A stretch of DNA of 64,000 bases, from positions 148,470-212,469 of the forward strand of contig NZ_BDBU01000010.1 in assembly GCF_001613145.1 (NCBI RefSeq), in the 5' to 3' direction. The position numbers were made by a program, and so were the translations under genes. Shown here one piece after another: positions 53,813 through 62,831 of the stretch. Source of the stretch: Nocardia jejuensis NBRC 103114. GTDB taxonomy: Bacteria; Actinomycetota; Actinomycetes; Mycobacteriales; Mycobacteriaceae. The notes under the pieces were generated by a model. That model worked only from the letters and a program-made list of their open reading frames with translations, was not told where the DNA came from and did no database searches. Within the stretch, counting starts at the first letter, position 1. Each line of letters starts with the position of its first letter.

Positions 53813-54082
53813 ATGAGTTTCCTGGACCTGCCGCCGGAGATCCGCGCCGCGCTGCTGCGACCCGAGGGCGCCGGAAAACCCGGCCCGCCGGTGATTTCCG
53901 GCCCGCCCGGGCAACCCGACCCCGCCGACGTGGCCGCGATGATCTTCGTGGACGTCGAGGAACTCGGGCCGAGCGGATCACGGGTGGCCGCCACGGAATG
54001 GGATGCGCGGGTGATGGACTTCACCGACGTGGAGGAGCTCGATTCGATCGGCGGGCGGGCGCGCATCGTCGATCCGCACTAG
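53813..54082 (+). CDS. Small acidic protein with internal repeat, cassette partner
   Basis: An 89-residue acidic protein in the same direction, 35 bp after the secretion-type protein. Residues 43-55 (FVDVEELGPSGSR) and 68-80 (FTDVEELDSIGGR) are an internal duplication. There is no signal peptide. Its size, acidity and place directly after a putative effector would fit an immunity or chaperone role, but no family was recognised. ATCGGAGGACTCG precedes the ATG, a good ribosome site. Confidence 0.6.
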   Translation: MSFLDLPPEIRAALLRPEGAGKPGPPVISGPPGQPDPADVAAMIFVDVEELGPSGSRVAATEWDARVMDFTDVEELDSIGGRARIVDPH

Positions 54083-54102
54083 GGCCTCCGCCACCCCGGG
54101 CG

Positions 54103-55885
<1,783 letters not shown>

Positions 55886-55922
55886 TTCGGCCCGCGCGCC
55901 CGCGCGGTCACGCTCGTGAACA

Positions 55923-55962
55923 GTCGTGAGCCCTCGCCACAGATGTGGCGAGGGCTCACGAC
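55923..55962 (+). terminator. Perfect 18-bp hairpin after trmI
   Basis: GTCGTGAGCCCTCGCCAC, loop AGAT, and its exact reverse complement lie about 40 bases after the trmI stop. No T-tract follows, as in most actinobacterial terminators. It is the longest perfect stem seen in the window. Confidence 0.85.
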
Positions 55963-56118
55963 ATCTCGGTGCCGGAGGGGCATTTCGCGGGTGTGTACCG
56001 GCCTGATGCGCTGCCGGGGTCATCCGCGCAAAAGTCTTGGGGTGCAGGTGAAGTCGTAAGCGGCGAGCCGAGTGTGCGGTTACTCGCGGCGGGCGGAGCG
56101 GCGCTGTGCTCCGGACCC

Positions 56119-56655
56119 TCAGTTGCGAATGAGCAGTACCGCACCCGCCAGCACCAGCGCCAGCGCGATGGCTGCCGCGCCGTAGGTCAGGCGGTGGGTG
56201 CGCAGGGCCGGGATGAAGCGGTCGGCGGCGATCCGGCCGGGACCCGTGAGGGCCAGCGCCGCCGCGGCGGCGGTGAGCAGCAATTCGTACTCGACGCCCT
56301 TCGGGGCGAAGAAGCCTCCGCCCCACTTCACGGCGAGAGCGTTGAGCAGGGTGCCGACCAGGGCCGCGGCCGCGAGCGGGGTGAACAGACCGATCGCCAG
56401 CGCCAGACCGCCGAAGGTCTCGGTCAGGCCGGCGACGGTGGCCATGGTCTTGCCCGCCGGGTAGCCGCTGGCGGTGAAGAAGGCGGCGGTGCCGTCGAGA
56501 CCGCCGCCGTTGAACCAGCCGAAGAGTTTCTGCGCGCCGTGTGCGGCCATGGTGAGGCCGACGGCCACTCGCAGTAGCAACAGGCCGAGGTCGTACGTCA
56601 GCGTGGACGCGGGGGCGTCGCTACGCACCGCGGGAGTCGTCTGGGTGGTGATCAT
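56119..56655 (-). CDS. DoxX family membrane protein
   Basis: A 178-residue DoxX-type protein with four hydrophobic segments and the usual motifs LLLLRVAVGLTMAAHGAQKLFGWF, GLTETFGGLALAIGLFTPLAA and a Gly-rich last helix. The ATG at 56655 is chosen because AAAGG precedes it; the frame extends nine codons further up. It lies 51 bp after the dioxygenase gene on the same strand, and both are probably controlled by the divergent MarR regulator. In Bacillus, DoxX-like MhqP and a dioxygenase are controlled by the MarR protein MhqR against quinone stress, and this locus has the same parts. Confidence 0.88.
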   Translation of the reverse strand: MITTQTTPAVRSDAPASTLTYDLGLLLLRVAVGLTMAAHGAQKLFGWFNGGGLDGTAAFFTASGYPAGKTMATVAGLTETFGGLALAIGLFTPLAAAALVGTLLNALAVKWGGGFFAPKGVEYELLLTAAAAALALTGPGRIAADRFIPALRTHRLTYGAAAIALALVLAGAVLLIRN

Positions 56656-56706
56656 GGCGAAGCCTTTCGGGGAGCGGGTCACGCGGGGATGGTCGGGATC
56701 GAGCGA

Positions 56707-57471
56707 TCAGCCGAACTGGATCGAGCGGCGCGACAGGCCGAGCCAGTAGCCGTCGATGACGGTGCGCTGGCGGTCCAGGTCCGCTTCGCCCGCGCCGAGG
56801 CTGACGAACAGGGGTGCGAAGTGCTCGGTGCGCGGATGGGCGAGATGTGCTGCGGGAGCCTTGTTCTCGAAGTCCAGGAGGGCGTCGAGGTCGTTCTCGG
56901 CGAGTGCTTCGCGGCCCCAGGCGTCGAATTCGGCCATGAAGCCGTGGGCGTGCTCGTCGTCGGCAGTGAGGGCGCGCAGGTTGTGGGTGAAGAAGCCGCT
57001 GCCGACGATCAGCACGCCCTCCTCGCGCAGCGGGGCGAGCGTGCGGCCGATCTCGAGCAGCCGGGTGGGGTCCAGGGTCGGCATCGAGAGTTGCAGCACG
57101 GGCACGTCCGCGTCGGGGTACATCTCCTTGAGGGGGACGTAGGCGCCGTGATCCAGACCACGGTCCGGCACCTCGGCGACGCCGGATCCGAGCAGCGCGC
57201 GGACCTTCGCGGCGAGCGCGGGCGCACCGGGCGCGGCATAGCGGACGCGGTAGTACTTCTCGGGGAATCCGCCGAAGTCGTAGGTCAGTGGCACCGTCGT
57301 GGTCGCGCCGAAGGCGATGGGCGCGGCCTCCCAGTGCGCGGAGATGATCAGAATGGCTGTGGGGCGCGGCAATTCGCTCGACCAGGCGGCGAGCTCCGCG
57401 GGCCAGCGGGCATGGTCGGCCAGTGGCGGTGCGCCGTGTGACAGGTACAGCACCGGCATGGTTGCGGGCAT
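56707..57471 (-). CDS. DODA-type extradiol aromatic ring-opening dioxygenase
   Basis: A 254-residue class III extradiol dioxygenase (LigB/DODA family). VLYLSHGAPPLAD, ISAHWEAAPIAF and GLDHGAYVPLKEMYPDADVP carry the metal-binding histidines; FFTHNLRAL carries another conserved histidine. It would cleave catechol-like rings, detoxifying phenolics or quinols. The ATG at 57471 is selected because GGAGGGAGGAC lies immediately upstream. The gene is divergent from a MarR regulator with two palindromic operators in the 90 bp between, so substrate-induced expression is likely. Native substrate unknown. Confidence 0.9.
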   Translation of the reverse strand: MPATMPVLYLSHGAPPLADHARWPAELAAWSSELPRPTAILIISAHWEAAPIAFGATTTVPLTYDFGGFPEKYYRVRYAAPGAPALAAKVRALLGSGVAEVPDRGLDHGAYVPLKEMYPDADVPVLQLSMPTLDPTRLLEIGRTLAPLREEGVLIVGSGFFTHNLRALTADDEHAHGFMAEFDAWGREALAENDLDALLDFENKAPAAHLAHPRTEHFAPLFVSLGAGEADLDRQRTVIDGYWLGLSRRSIQFG

Positions 57472-57491
57472 GTCGTCCTCCCTCCAGGGTT

Positions 57492-57542
57492 GTTCAAATT
57501 TGAACTCGACACGACGATAGCTCATTGTTCAAATTTGAACAA
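57492..57542. promoter_or_regulatory. Two perfect MarR operators
   Basis: The palindrome GTTCAAATTTGAAC occurs exactly at 57492-57505 and 57527-57540. The second extends to the perfect 18-mer TTGTTCAAATTTGAACAA (57525-57542). Centres are 35 bp apart. They lie between the dioxygenase and MarR start codons, so binding would control both divergent promoters. Confidence 0.9.
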
Positions 57543-57561
57543 CCTCGGTAGGCTGAACCCC

Positions 57562-58011
57562 GTGACCGATGCGACATGGCTGAACCAGCGGGAAATGCGG
57601 GTCTGGGAGGGATTCCTGGCCGCAGGCGCGCTGGTGGGCAGGGAAATCGAGCAGCACCTCAAGCGGGAGGGGCTCTCGCACACCCAGTACGAGGTCCTGG
57701 TCCGGCTCGCCGCGGAACCGGACAGCCGGGTGCGGATGACCGAACTCGCGGACGCGCTCTACACCTCGAAAAGCGGTCTCAGCTACCAGATCACGCAATT
57801 GGAGAAGGCCGGGCTGGTGCGCCGGGAAACGGTGCCCGGTGATGTGCGCGGGGTGATAGCGGTGCTCACCGACGCGGGCCGTCGCCGGTTGGAGCAGATC
57901 GCGCCGGGTCATGTCGAGACCGTGCGCCGCGTCCTGGTCGACGTCTTGACGCCCGCGCAGCAGACGGCCATCGCCGAGGGGCTCGGCGAGGTCGTGACAC
58001 GGCTGGTCTGA
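57562..58011 (+). CDS. MarR family repressor of the dioxygenase/DoxX operon
   Basis: A 149-residue winged-helix MarR protein: LNQREMRVWEGFLAAGALVG, recognition region LADALYTSKSGLSYQITQLEKAGLVRRETVPGDVRGVIAVLTDAG, and a C-terminal dimer helix. The GTG at 57562 follows the second operator by 20 bases, so it probably represses itself. It shares general architecture with the MarR at 6526 but only limited sequence. Dissociation in response to quinones or phenols is expected by analogy with MhqR-type regulators and is not shown by the sequence. Confidence 0.9.
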   Translation: MTDATWLNQREMRVWEGFLAAGALVGREIEQHLKREGLSHTQYEVLVRLAAEPDSRVRMTELADALYTSKSGLSYQITQLEKAGLVRRETVPGDVRGVIAVLTDAGRRRLEQIAPGHVETVRRVLVDVLTPAQQTAIAEGLGEVVTRLV

Positions 58012-58157
58012 TCGCGCCCGGTGTGATCAGAGGCGGCGCGAGCACGAATCGGGCCGGGGCGAACTCCGGTCGGCGGTCACCGCTGCTCCGGCCGGGCGAT
58101 GTGGCCCAGCTGTCCGGCGTGACACCGAAACATGCTGGGCCCCAACTTCATCCGCCG

Positions 58158-58583
58158 CTAGCAGGGCGCCTTGCCCATGGACAGGATCGTGCACGCGGTG
58201 CCCTCGGACAGCTGCCAGCCCGCCGCCGTGTGCTCCCACGTCATCGGGATGCCGGGAATGGTGCCGTGCGGGGAGACGATCGCCACCGACGCGTTCGCGG
58301 TGTCACCGCCGGCCTGCACGCCCGAGACCTCGAAGCCGATCTTGCCGTAGTTGGCCAGACCCTGATTCATCTTGTCGATATTGCCGGTGCGGCGGTCGCC
58401 GCCGACCATGAGCTGCTGCTTGTCCGCCGTCGGGACGCCGGGATCGGTGAAGCGATCGAGGGTCGACTGCAGTTCGGCGTTCGTGGGCGCGGGGGTGTCG
58501 GCGGCGGCCACTGCGGACGCCGAGCCGAGTGCGACGGCCACGCCCACGGCGGCCAGGGTGATGCGGACGGATCGAGCGAACAT
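58158..58583 (-). CDS. MTB12-like secreted protein, first copy
   Basis: A 141-residue exported protein. The signal peptide (FARSVRITLAAVGVAVALGS, cleaved near AAA-D) is followed by a domain like the mycobacterial low-molecular-weight antigen MTB12/CFP-2: AELQSTLDRFTDPGVPTADK, GNIDKMNQGLANY and SPHGTIPGIPM. It ends with two cysteines (ACTILSMGKAPC) that could form a disulfide. The family is secreted and of unknown function. The ATG at 58583 lies below a 12-bp tandem repeat that separates it from its lipoprotein paralogue. Paralogy with the next gene is clear. Confidence 0.78.
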   Translation of the reverse strand: MFARSVRITLAAVGVAVALGSASAVAAADTPAPTNAELQSTLDRFTDPGVPTADKQQLMVGGDRRTGNIDKMNQGLANYGKIGFEVSGVQAGGDTANASVAIVSPHGTIPGIPMTWEHTAAGWQLSEGTACTILSMGKAPC

Positions 58584-58595
58584 GAACGGGCGAGC

Positions 58596-58655
58596 CTTTC
58601 GGGAAAGCTTTCGAGACGTCGTTCGAGATATCTTTCGAGACGTTTTTCGAGACAC
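58596..58655. repeat. 12-bp tandem array in the leader of the first MTB12-like gene
   Basis: Five units of 12 bp (CTTTCGGGAAAG, CTTTCGAGACGT, CGTTCGAGATAT, CTTTCGAGACGT, TTTTCGAGACAC) fill the gap between the two paralogues. On the coding strand the consensus is ACGTCTCGAAAG, so the last unit supplies a GAAAG-like ribosome site near the ATG. Confidence 0.85.
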
Positions 58656-58666
58656 TGAGATTTGAA

Positions 58667-59191
58667 TTACGGCTGGCAAGCGGCGCGCGCCATGCCCAGG
58701 ATGGTGCACGCGCCCGCGTCGGACAGCTTCCAGCTGCCGTCGGTGTAGGCGAAGGTCATCGGCACATCGGGCATGGTGCCGTGCGGCGAGGTGACCCCGA
58801 CCTTGGCGTCGGCCTTGGTGCCCTCGGTCTTGATCTCGCCGACCTGGAACCCGACCTGGTAGTTGGCCAGGCCCTGGTTCATCGTCTCGATATTCGAGAT
58901 TCGCTTGTCACCGTCGACGACCAGTTTCGCCTTGTCCGCGGCGGGCTTCGCCGGGTCCGCGAACGCTGTGAGCAGGCCCTGAAGGGTGTCCGCGGTGGGT
59001 GCGGGGGCGGCCGCGGCCGCGGAGGTGCTCGCCGCGGAGGTGGTCGAGGATTCCGTGGAGGTCTTGTCGTCCGAGCCGCAGCCCGCCAGAGTGGCGGTAA
59101 CGGCGAGGGCCGCCGCGGCGGTAGCCACGGAAACACGCAGCGTTCGCGAAACGTTGTGTATACCAGGAGTACGACCCGTGGGAAGGAGCAT
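58667..59191 (-). CDS. MTB12-like lipoprotein, second copy
   Basis: A 174-residue lipoprotein paralogue of the preceding gene. The signal peptide ends in the lipobox LAGC followed by GSDDKTS, so it is probably anchored in the outer leaflet. A Ser/Thr/Ala-rich linker (about 40-65) leads to an MTB12-type domain: LQGLLTAFADPAKPAADK, SNIETMNQGLANYQVGFQVG, SPHGTMPDVPM and ACTILGMARAACQP. The ATG at 59191 has AAAGGG about ten bases upstream. The two proteins share motifs but not their sorting signal, one being free and one lipid-anchored. A possible iron-regulator box lies about 50 bp upstream. Confidence 0.78.
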   Translation of the reverse strand: MLLPTGRTPGIHNVSRTLRVSVATAAAALAVTATLAGCGSDDKTSTESSTTSAASTSAAAAAPAPTADTLQGLLTAFADPAKPAADKAKLVVDGDKRISNIETMNQGLANYQVGFQVGEIKTEGTKADAKVGVTSPHGTMPDVPMTFAYTDGSWKLSDAGACTILGMARAACQP

Positions 59192-59241
59192 TCGACGGCA
59201 CCCTTTCGGCTCTGGCGGCGAGTTGACTCGCCGGTAATAGG

Positions 59242-59260
59242 TTAGGGCAGGCTAACATGT
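59242..59260. promoter_or_regulatory. Possible IdeR/DmdR iron box
   Basis: TTAGGGCAGGCTAACATGT matches 14 of 19 bases of the consensus TTAGGTTAGGCTAACCTAA. It is 50 bp before the lipoprotein gene and 115 bp before arc. Iron control of the MTB12-like lipoprotein is the likelier role. Confidence 0.4.
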
Positions 59261-59373
59261 CCGACCGGCTCGTCGGCCGCAGCCTAGATGTGATCACGAC
59301 GAAACCATGTCGGAAAGCGAGAACGGTTATCGCCCGGTAGCGTTGATAGACCGGGACTGGGAGGAGCAGCATC

Positions 59374-61134
59374 ATGAGCCCCATAGAACATTCGGATTCG
59401 GCAGCCTGGAGGGAACTCGAGGCGGTACGTGCCGAGGCGGCTGCACTCCGGAGGCAACTCGCCGACTCGCCCGATCACTCACGGGAATTGGAAGCGCGCG
59501 TCGATTCGCTGACAATTCGCAATACCAAACTCATGGACACCCTCAAGGAAGCGCGGCAGCAACTCGTCGCTCTCCGTGAGGAAGTCGATCGGCTCGGGCA
59601 ACCCCCGAGCGGTTACGGCGTCCTGATCGGCGTGTACGAGGATCAGACGGTCGACGTTTTCACCTCAGGACGCAAGATGCGCTTGACGTGCTCACCGAAT
59701 ATCGACACCACCGGACTCACCTACGGTCAAACCGTGCGTCTCAACGAAGCACTGACCGTGGTCGAAGCCGGCCGGTTCGATCAGATCGGTGAAATCGGCA
59801 CGCTGCGCGAGATTCTCGACGATGGACGTCGTGCTCTGGTTGTCGGTCATGCCGACGAGGAGCGCGTGGTCTGGCTGGCCGGCCCCCTGGCAGCCCTCGT
59901 CGATGTGGATGACCTCGAGGATCCGGATCGGCCGATTCGCAAACTGCGGCCGGGCGATTCGCTACTCGTGGACACCAAGGCGGGCTTCGCGTTCGAGCGC
60001 GTTCCCAAGGCCGAGGTCGAAGACCTCGTGCTGGAGGAAGTGCCGGACGTGGACTACGAGGACATCGGCGGTCTGACTCGTCAGATCGAGCAGATCCGCG
60101 ATGCGGTGGAACTTCCGTTCCTGCACAAGGATCTGTTCCGCGAATACGCGCTGCGGCCCCCCAAGGGCGTGCTGCTCTACGGTCCCCCCGGATGCGGTAA
60201 AACGCTGATCGCCAAGGCCGTTGCCAACTCTCTGGCGAAGAAGATCGCCGAGTCGCGTGGCGAGGACGCGAAGGAAGCCAAGTCCTTCTTCCTCAATATC
60301 AAGGGTCCCGAGCTGCTGAACAAGTTCGTGGGCGAGACCGAGCGTCACATTCGGATCATCTTCCAGCGGGCCCGCGAGAAGGCGTCCGAGGGTACTCCGG
60401 TGATCGTGTTCTTCGACGAGATGGACTCGATCTTCCGCACCCGTGGTTCGGGTGTCTCCTCCGACGTGGAGACCACCGTTGTGCCGCAGTTGCTTTCGGA
60501 GATCGACGGTGTCGAGGGCCTGGAGAACGTCATCGTCATCGGCGCCTCCAACCGCGAGGACATGATCGACCCGGCCATCCTGCGGCCCGGCCGCCTGGAC
60601 GTGAAGATCAAGATCGAGCGACCGGATGCCGAAGCGGCACAGGACATCTTCTCCAAGTACCTGATGGATTCGCTGCCCCTGCACGCGGACGACGTGGCCG
60701 AGTTCGACGGCGACCGCGCCAAGTGCGTGCAAGCAACCATCGAGCGCGTGGTCGAGCGCATGTACGCCGAGAGCGACGACAACCGCTTCCTGGAGGTCAC
60801 CTACGCCAACGGTGACAAGGAAGTCCTGTACTTCAAGGACTTCAACTCCGGCGCCATGATCCAGAACATCGTGGACCGGGCCAAGAAGTACGCGATCAAG
60901 TCGGTGCTCGACACCGGCACCCCGGGTCTGCGGATCCAGCATCTGTTCGATTCGATCGTGGACGAGTTCTCCGAGAACGAGGACCTGCCCAACACCACGA
61001 ATCCCGATGACTGGGCACGCATCTCGGGCAAGAAGGGCGAGCGGATCGTGTACATCCGCACGCTGGTGACGGGCAAGAACGCCTCCGCCAGCCGCGCCAT
61101 CGACACCGAATCGAACACCGGCCAGTACCTGTGA
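59374..61134 (+). CDS. arc: Proteasome-associated AAA ATPase Arc/Mpa
   Basis: A 586-residue hexameric unfoldase that feeds pupylated proteins to the 20S proteasome. Residues 8-75 are a coiled coil that binds Pup; two OB-type domains follow (about 80-235). The AAA domain has Walker A GPPGCGKT (270-277), Walker [11 protein letters not shown] and the second region of homology [20 protein letters not shown]. The last residues GQYL form the penultimate-tyrosine motif that docks in the proteasome. GGGAGGAGCAGCATC precedes the ATG. Dop, Pup and proteasome genes usually lie just after it but are not seen here before 64000. Confidence 0.97.
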   Translation: MSPIEHSDSAAWRELEAVRAEAAALRRQLADSPDHSRELEARVDSLTIRNTKLMDTLKEARQQLVALREEVDRLGQPPSGYGVLIGVYEDQTVDVFTSGRKMRLTCSPNIDTTGLTYGQTVRLNEALTVVEAGRFDQIGEIGTLREILDDGRRALVVGHADEERVVWLAGPLAALVDVDDLEDPDRPIRKLRPGDSLLVDTKAGFAFERVPKAEVEDLVLEEVPDVDYEDIGGLTRQIEQIRDAVELPFLHKDLFREYALRPPKGVLLYGPPGCGKTLIAKAVANSLAKKIAESRGEDAKEAKSFFLNIKGPELLNKFVGETERHIRIIFQRAREKASEGTPVIVFFDEMDSIFRTRGSGVSSDVETTVVPQLLSEIDGVEGLENVIVIGASNREDMIDPAILRPGRLDVKIKIERPDAEAAQDIFSKYLMDSLPLHADDVAEFDGDRAKCVQATIERVVERMYAESDDNRFLEVTYANGDKEVLYFKDFNSGAMIQNIVDRAKKYAIKSVLDTGTPGLRIQHLFDSIVDEFSENEDLPNTTNPDDWARISGKKGERIVYIRTLVTGKNASASRAIDTESNTGQYL

Positions 61135-61154
61135 GCCGGTAGGTCCGAGACGGC

Positions 61155-61188
61155 AAGAGCCGCCCTTCCTTTCGGAAGGGCGGCTCTT
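61155..61188 (+). terminator. Perfect 15-bp hairpin after arc
   Basis: AAGAGCCGCCCTTCC, loop TTTC, and its exact reverse complement start 21 bases after the arc stop. With this hairpin and reverse-strand genes beyond it, the arc transcript very probably ends here. Confidence 0.9.
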
Positions 61189-61227
61189 CGCTTGTCCGAG
61201 ATGCCTTGCGGGACCGCCCGAACCGGA

Positions 61228-61635
61228 TCAGCCGATGCCGGGCAGGTATCCCGGGTAGACCCAGTTGCTCGCGCCGCCACCGGGCGCGGACGATCCGGTG
61301 AACGACGGGAAATTGAACGGCAGCGCCACCAGCTTGTGCGGGTTGCCGTCCCGATCGGCCTGGAAGCAGCTCATCGCCACCCCGTGGAAGCTGCTGCACA
61401 CCACGCGGGTGCTGTTGCCGTACGGCGAGGTGAGCCGCCCGCGTGCGTCGAGCGGATTCCAGTAGGCCGGGTCGGTCGGGGTCAGGAAGGTCGCCTCGGA
61501 GACCTGGATGGCGCTGTTGGGCTCCTGCACCGGCCATTCGTCGGCTGCGGCGACGCCGCCGCCCAGGGCCAGCGCGGAGCCTGCCGCCGCGGCGGTGGCC
61601 GCGAGCCGGGAAACGCGTCGAGAGATCGTGTTCAT
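61228..61635 (-). CDS. Secreted protein of unknown function
   Basis: A 135-residue exported protein with a long Ala-rich signal peptide (about 1-31, ending VAAADEW). The mature part has GRLTSPYGNSTRVVCSSFHG and MSCFQADRDGNPHKL; its two cysteines could form a disulfide. The ATG at 61635 (MNTISRRVSR) is chosen because the twin-arginine-like start fits a signal peptide. It resembles no family I can name. It lies between arc and the cyclophilin gene, both strands facing each other, and is a single gene. Confidence 0.6.
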   Translation of the reverse strand: MNTISRRVSRLAATAAAAGSALALGGGVAAADEWPVQEPNSAIQVSEATFLTPTDPAYWNPLDARGRLTSPYGNSTRVVCSSFHGVAMSCFQADRDGNPHKLVALPFNFPSFTGSSAPGGGASNWVYPGYLPGIG

Positions 61636-61860
61636 ACGCACTCCATCGTTCTGCACTCGTACACGGTGCTCGGTATGGGTCTGCGATCAACCGGGGATCG
61701 CTACGGTCGAACGGAACGATGCCGTCGAGCCTCGCACGGCATCGATGAGAGCATCGGTCCGCACCCCGAAGGTCGTTACGCCGAGCAACGGTATCGCTCG
61801 TCTCGCCGAGGTTTGCCCGAGCGGGGTCGTTTCCCTGATCGGCTCGCGCGCCCGGTCGGC

Positions 61861-62589
61861 TCAGCCCTGCTCGGCGGTGACGGAGCTCAGCACGATGTCG
61901 GTGGCCGGAGCGCCGTCGCCGGACCCGTCGCGGGTGCCGCCGGAGGCGATGTTCGTCAGCACGTCGAGGCCGGAGGTGACGTGGCCGAAGGGGGTGTAGT
62001 TCGGGGGGAGCTTGGTGTCGGCGTAGACCAGGAAGAATTGGCTGCCGTTGGTGTTCGGGCCGGAGTTGGCCATGGCGATCGTGCCGGCGGGATAGGTTGC
62101 GCCCGCGAGGTTCTCGTCGGGGAACTTGTAGCCCGGGCCACCGGTGCCCTTGGCGGTGGGATCGCCGCACTGCAGCACGAAGATGCCCGAGGTGGTGAGG
62201 CGGTGGCAGCGGGTCTGGTCGAAGTACTGCTCGCCCGCGAGGAAGGTGAACGAGTTGACCGTGCGCGGCGCGCGAGCGGCGTCGAGCGCGATGGTGACCG
62301 CTCCGCAGTTGGTCTCCAGGTTCGCGGTGTAGGCGGCGCCCTGATCGATGGTCAGACCCGGCTCGGCGGGCCACTGCTTGCCGTTCGGCTGCCCCTGCGT
62401 GACCGACATGCAGCCGGGGGCCTCCGCGCGCAGCGGGCTCGGCGCGGCGACGGCCGCGCCGGTCGCGGACGCGAGCATCGCGACCCCGGCCGCCACCGAG
62501 GCCGCGCGCCGCAGCGCGGTGCGCCCCGCGGGAATCCGGGACCGGTGTGCTCGCTGGGTCGGCTGCTGGACGTTCGTGACGCTGTTCAC
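61861..62589 (-). CDS. Secreted cyclophilin-type peptidyl-prolyl isomerase
   Basis: A 242-residue protein with an N-terminal signal-like segment (ASVAAGVAMLASATGAAVAA, about 32-51) and a cyclophilin domain: LDAARAPRTVNSFTFLAGEQYFDQTRCHR, GGPGYKFPDENL, GTIAMANSGPNTNGSQFFL with the usual catalytic-site Phe-Phe, and FGHVTSGLDVL. Cyclophilins speed up prolyl isomerisation in protein folding; this one acts outside or at the membrane. The GTG at 62589 has GGAGG nine bases upstream. The position next to arc is probably incidental. Confidence 0.9.
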   Translation of the reverse strand: MNSVTNVQQPTQRAHRSRIPAGRTALRRAASVAAGVAMLASATGAAVAAPSPLRAEAPGCMSVTQGQPNGKQWPAEPGLTIDQGAAYTANLETNCGAVTIALDAARAPRTVNSFTFLAGEQYFDQTRCHRLTTSGIFVLQCGDPTAKGTGGPGYKFPDENLAGATYPAGTIAMANSGPNTNGSQFFLVYADTKLPPNYTPFGHVTSGLDVLTNIASGGTRDGSGDGAPATDIVLSSVTAEQG

Positions 62590-62831
62590 CGGTGAAGGCC
62601 TCCGTGTTCGGGTCGGTCGGTTCGATGTGCCGCGCATACTGCCACGTCCGGTGGTGGCGGTCCGGCGAACGTGGGGATTATCCGGAAAGGTCCCGAATGC
62701 CCCGGCAGCCCGCTCGAGCGCTTCGGGCTCGTTACCCGATACGCCGGAATTCGAAACTCGTGAGGCTCCGGCAGAGTCGACGCGCGTGGTCTGCCGGAGC
62801 GGTGAATTGCGCGGTGGGGAGCGGGTGGAGG

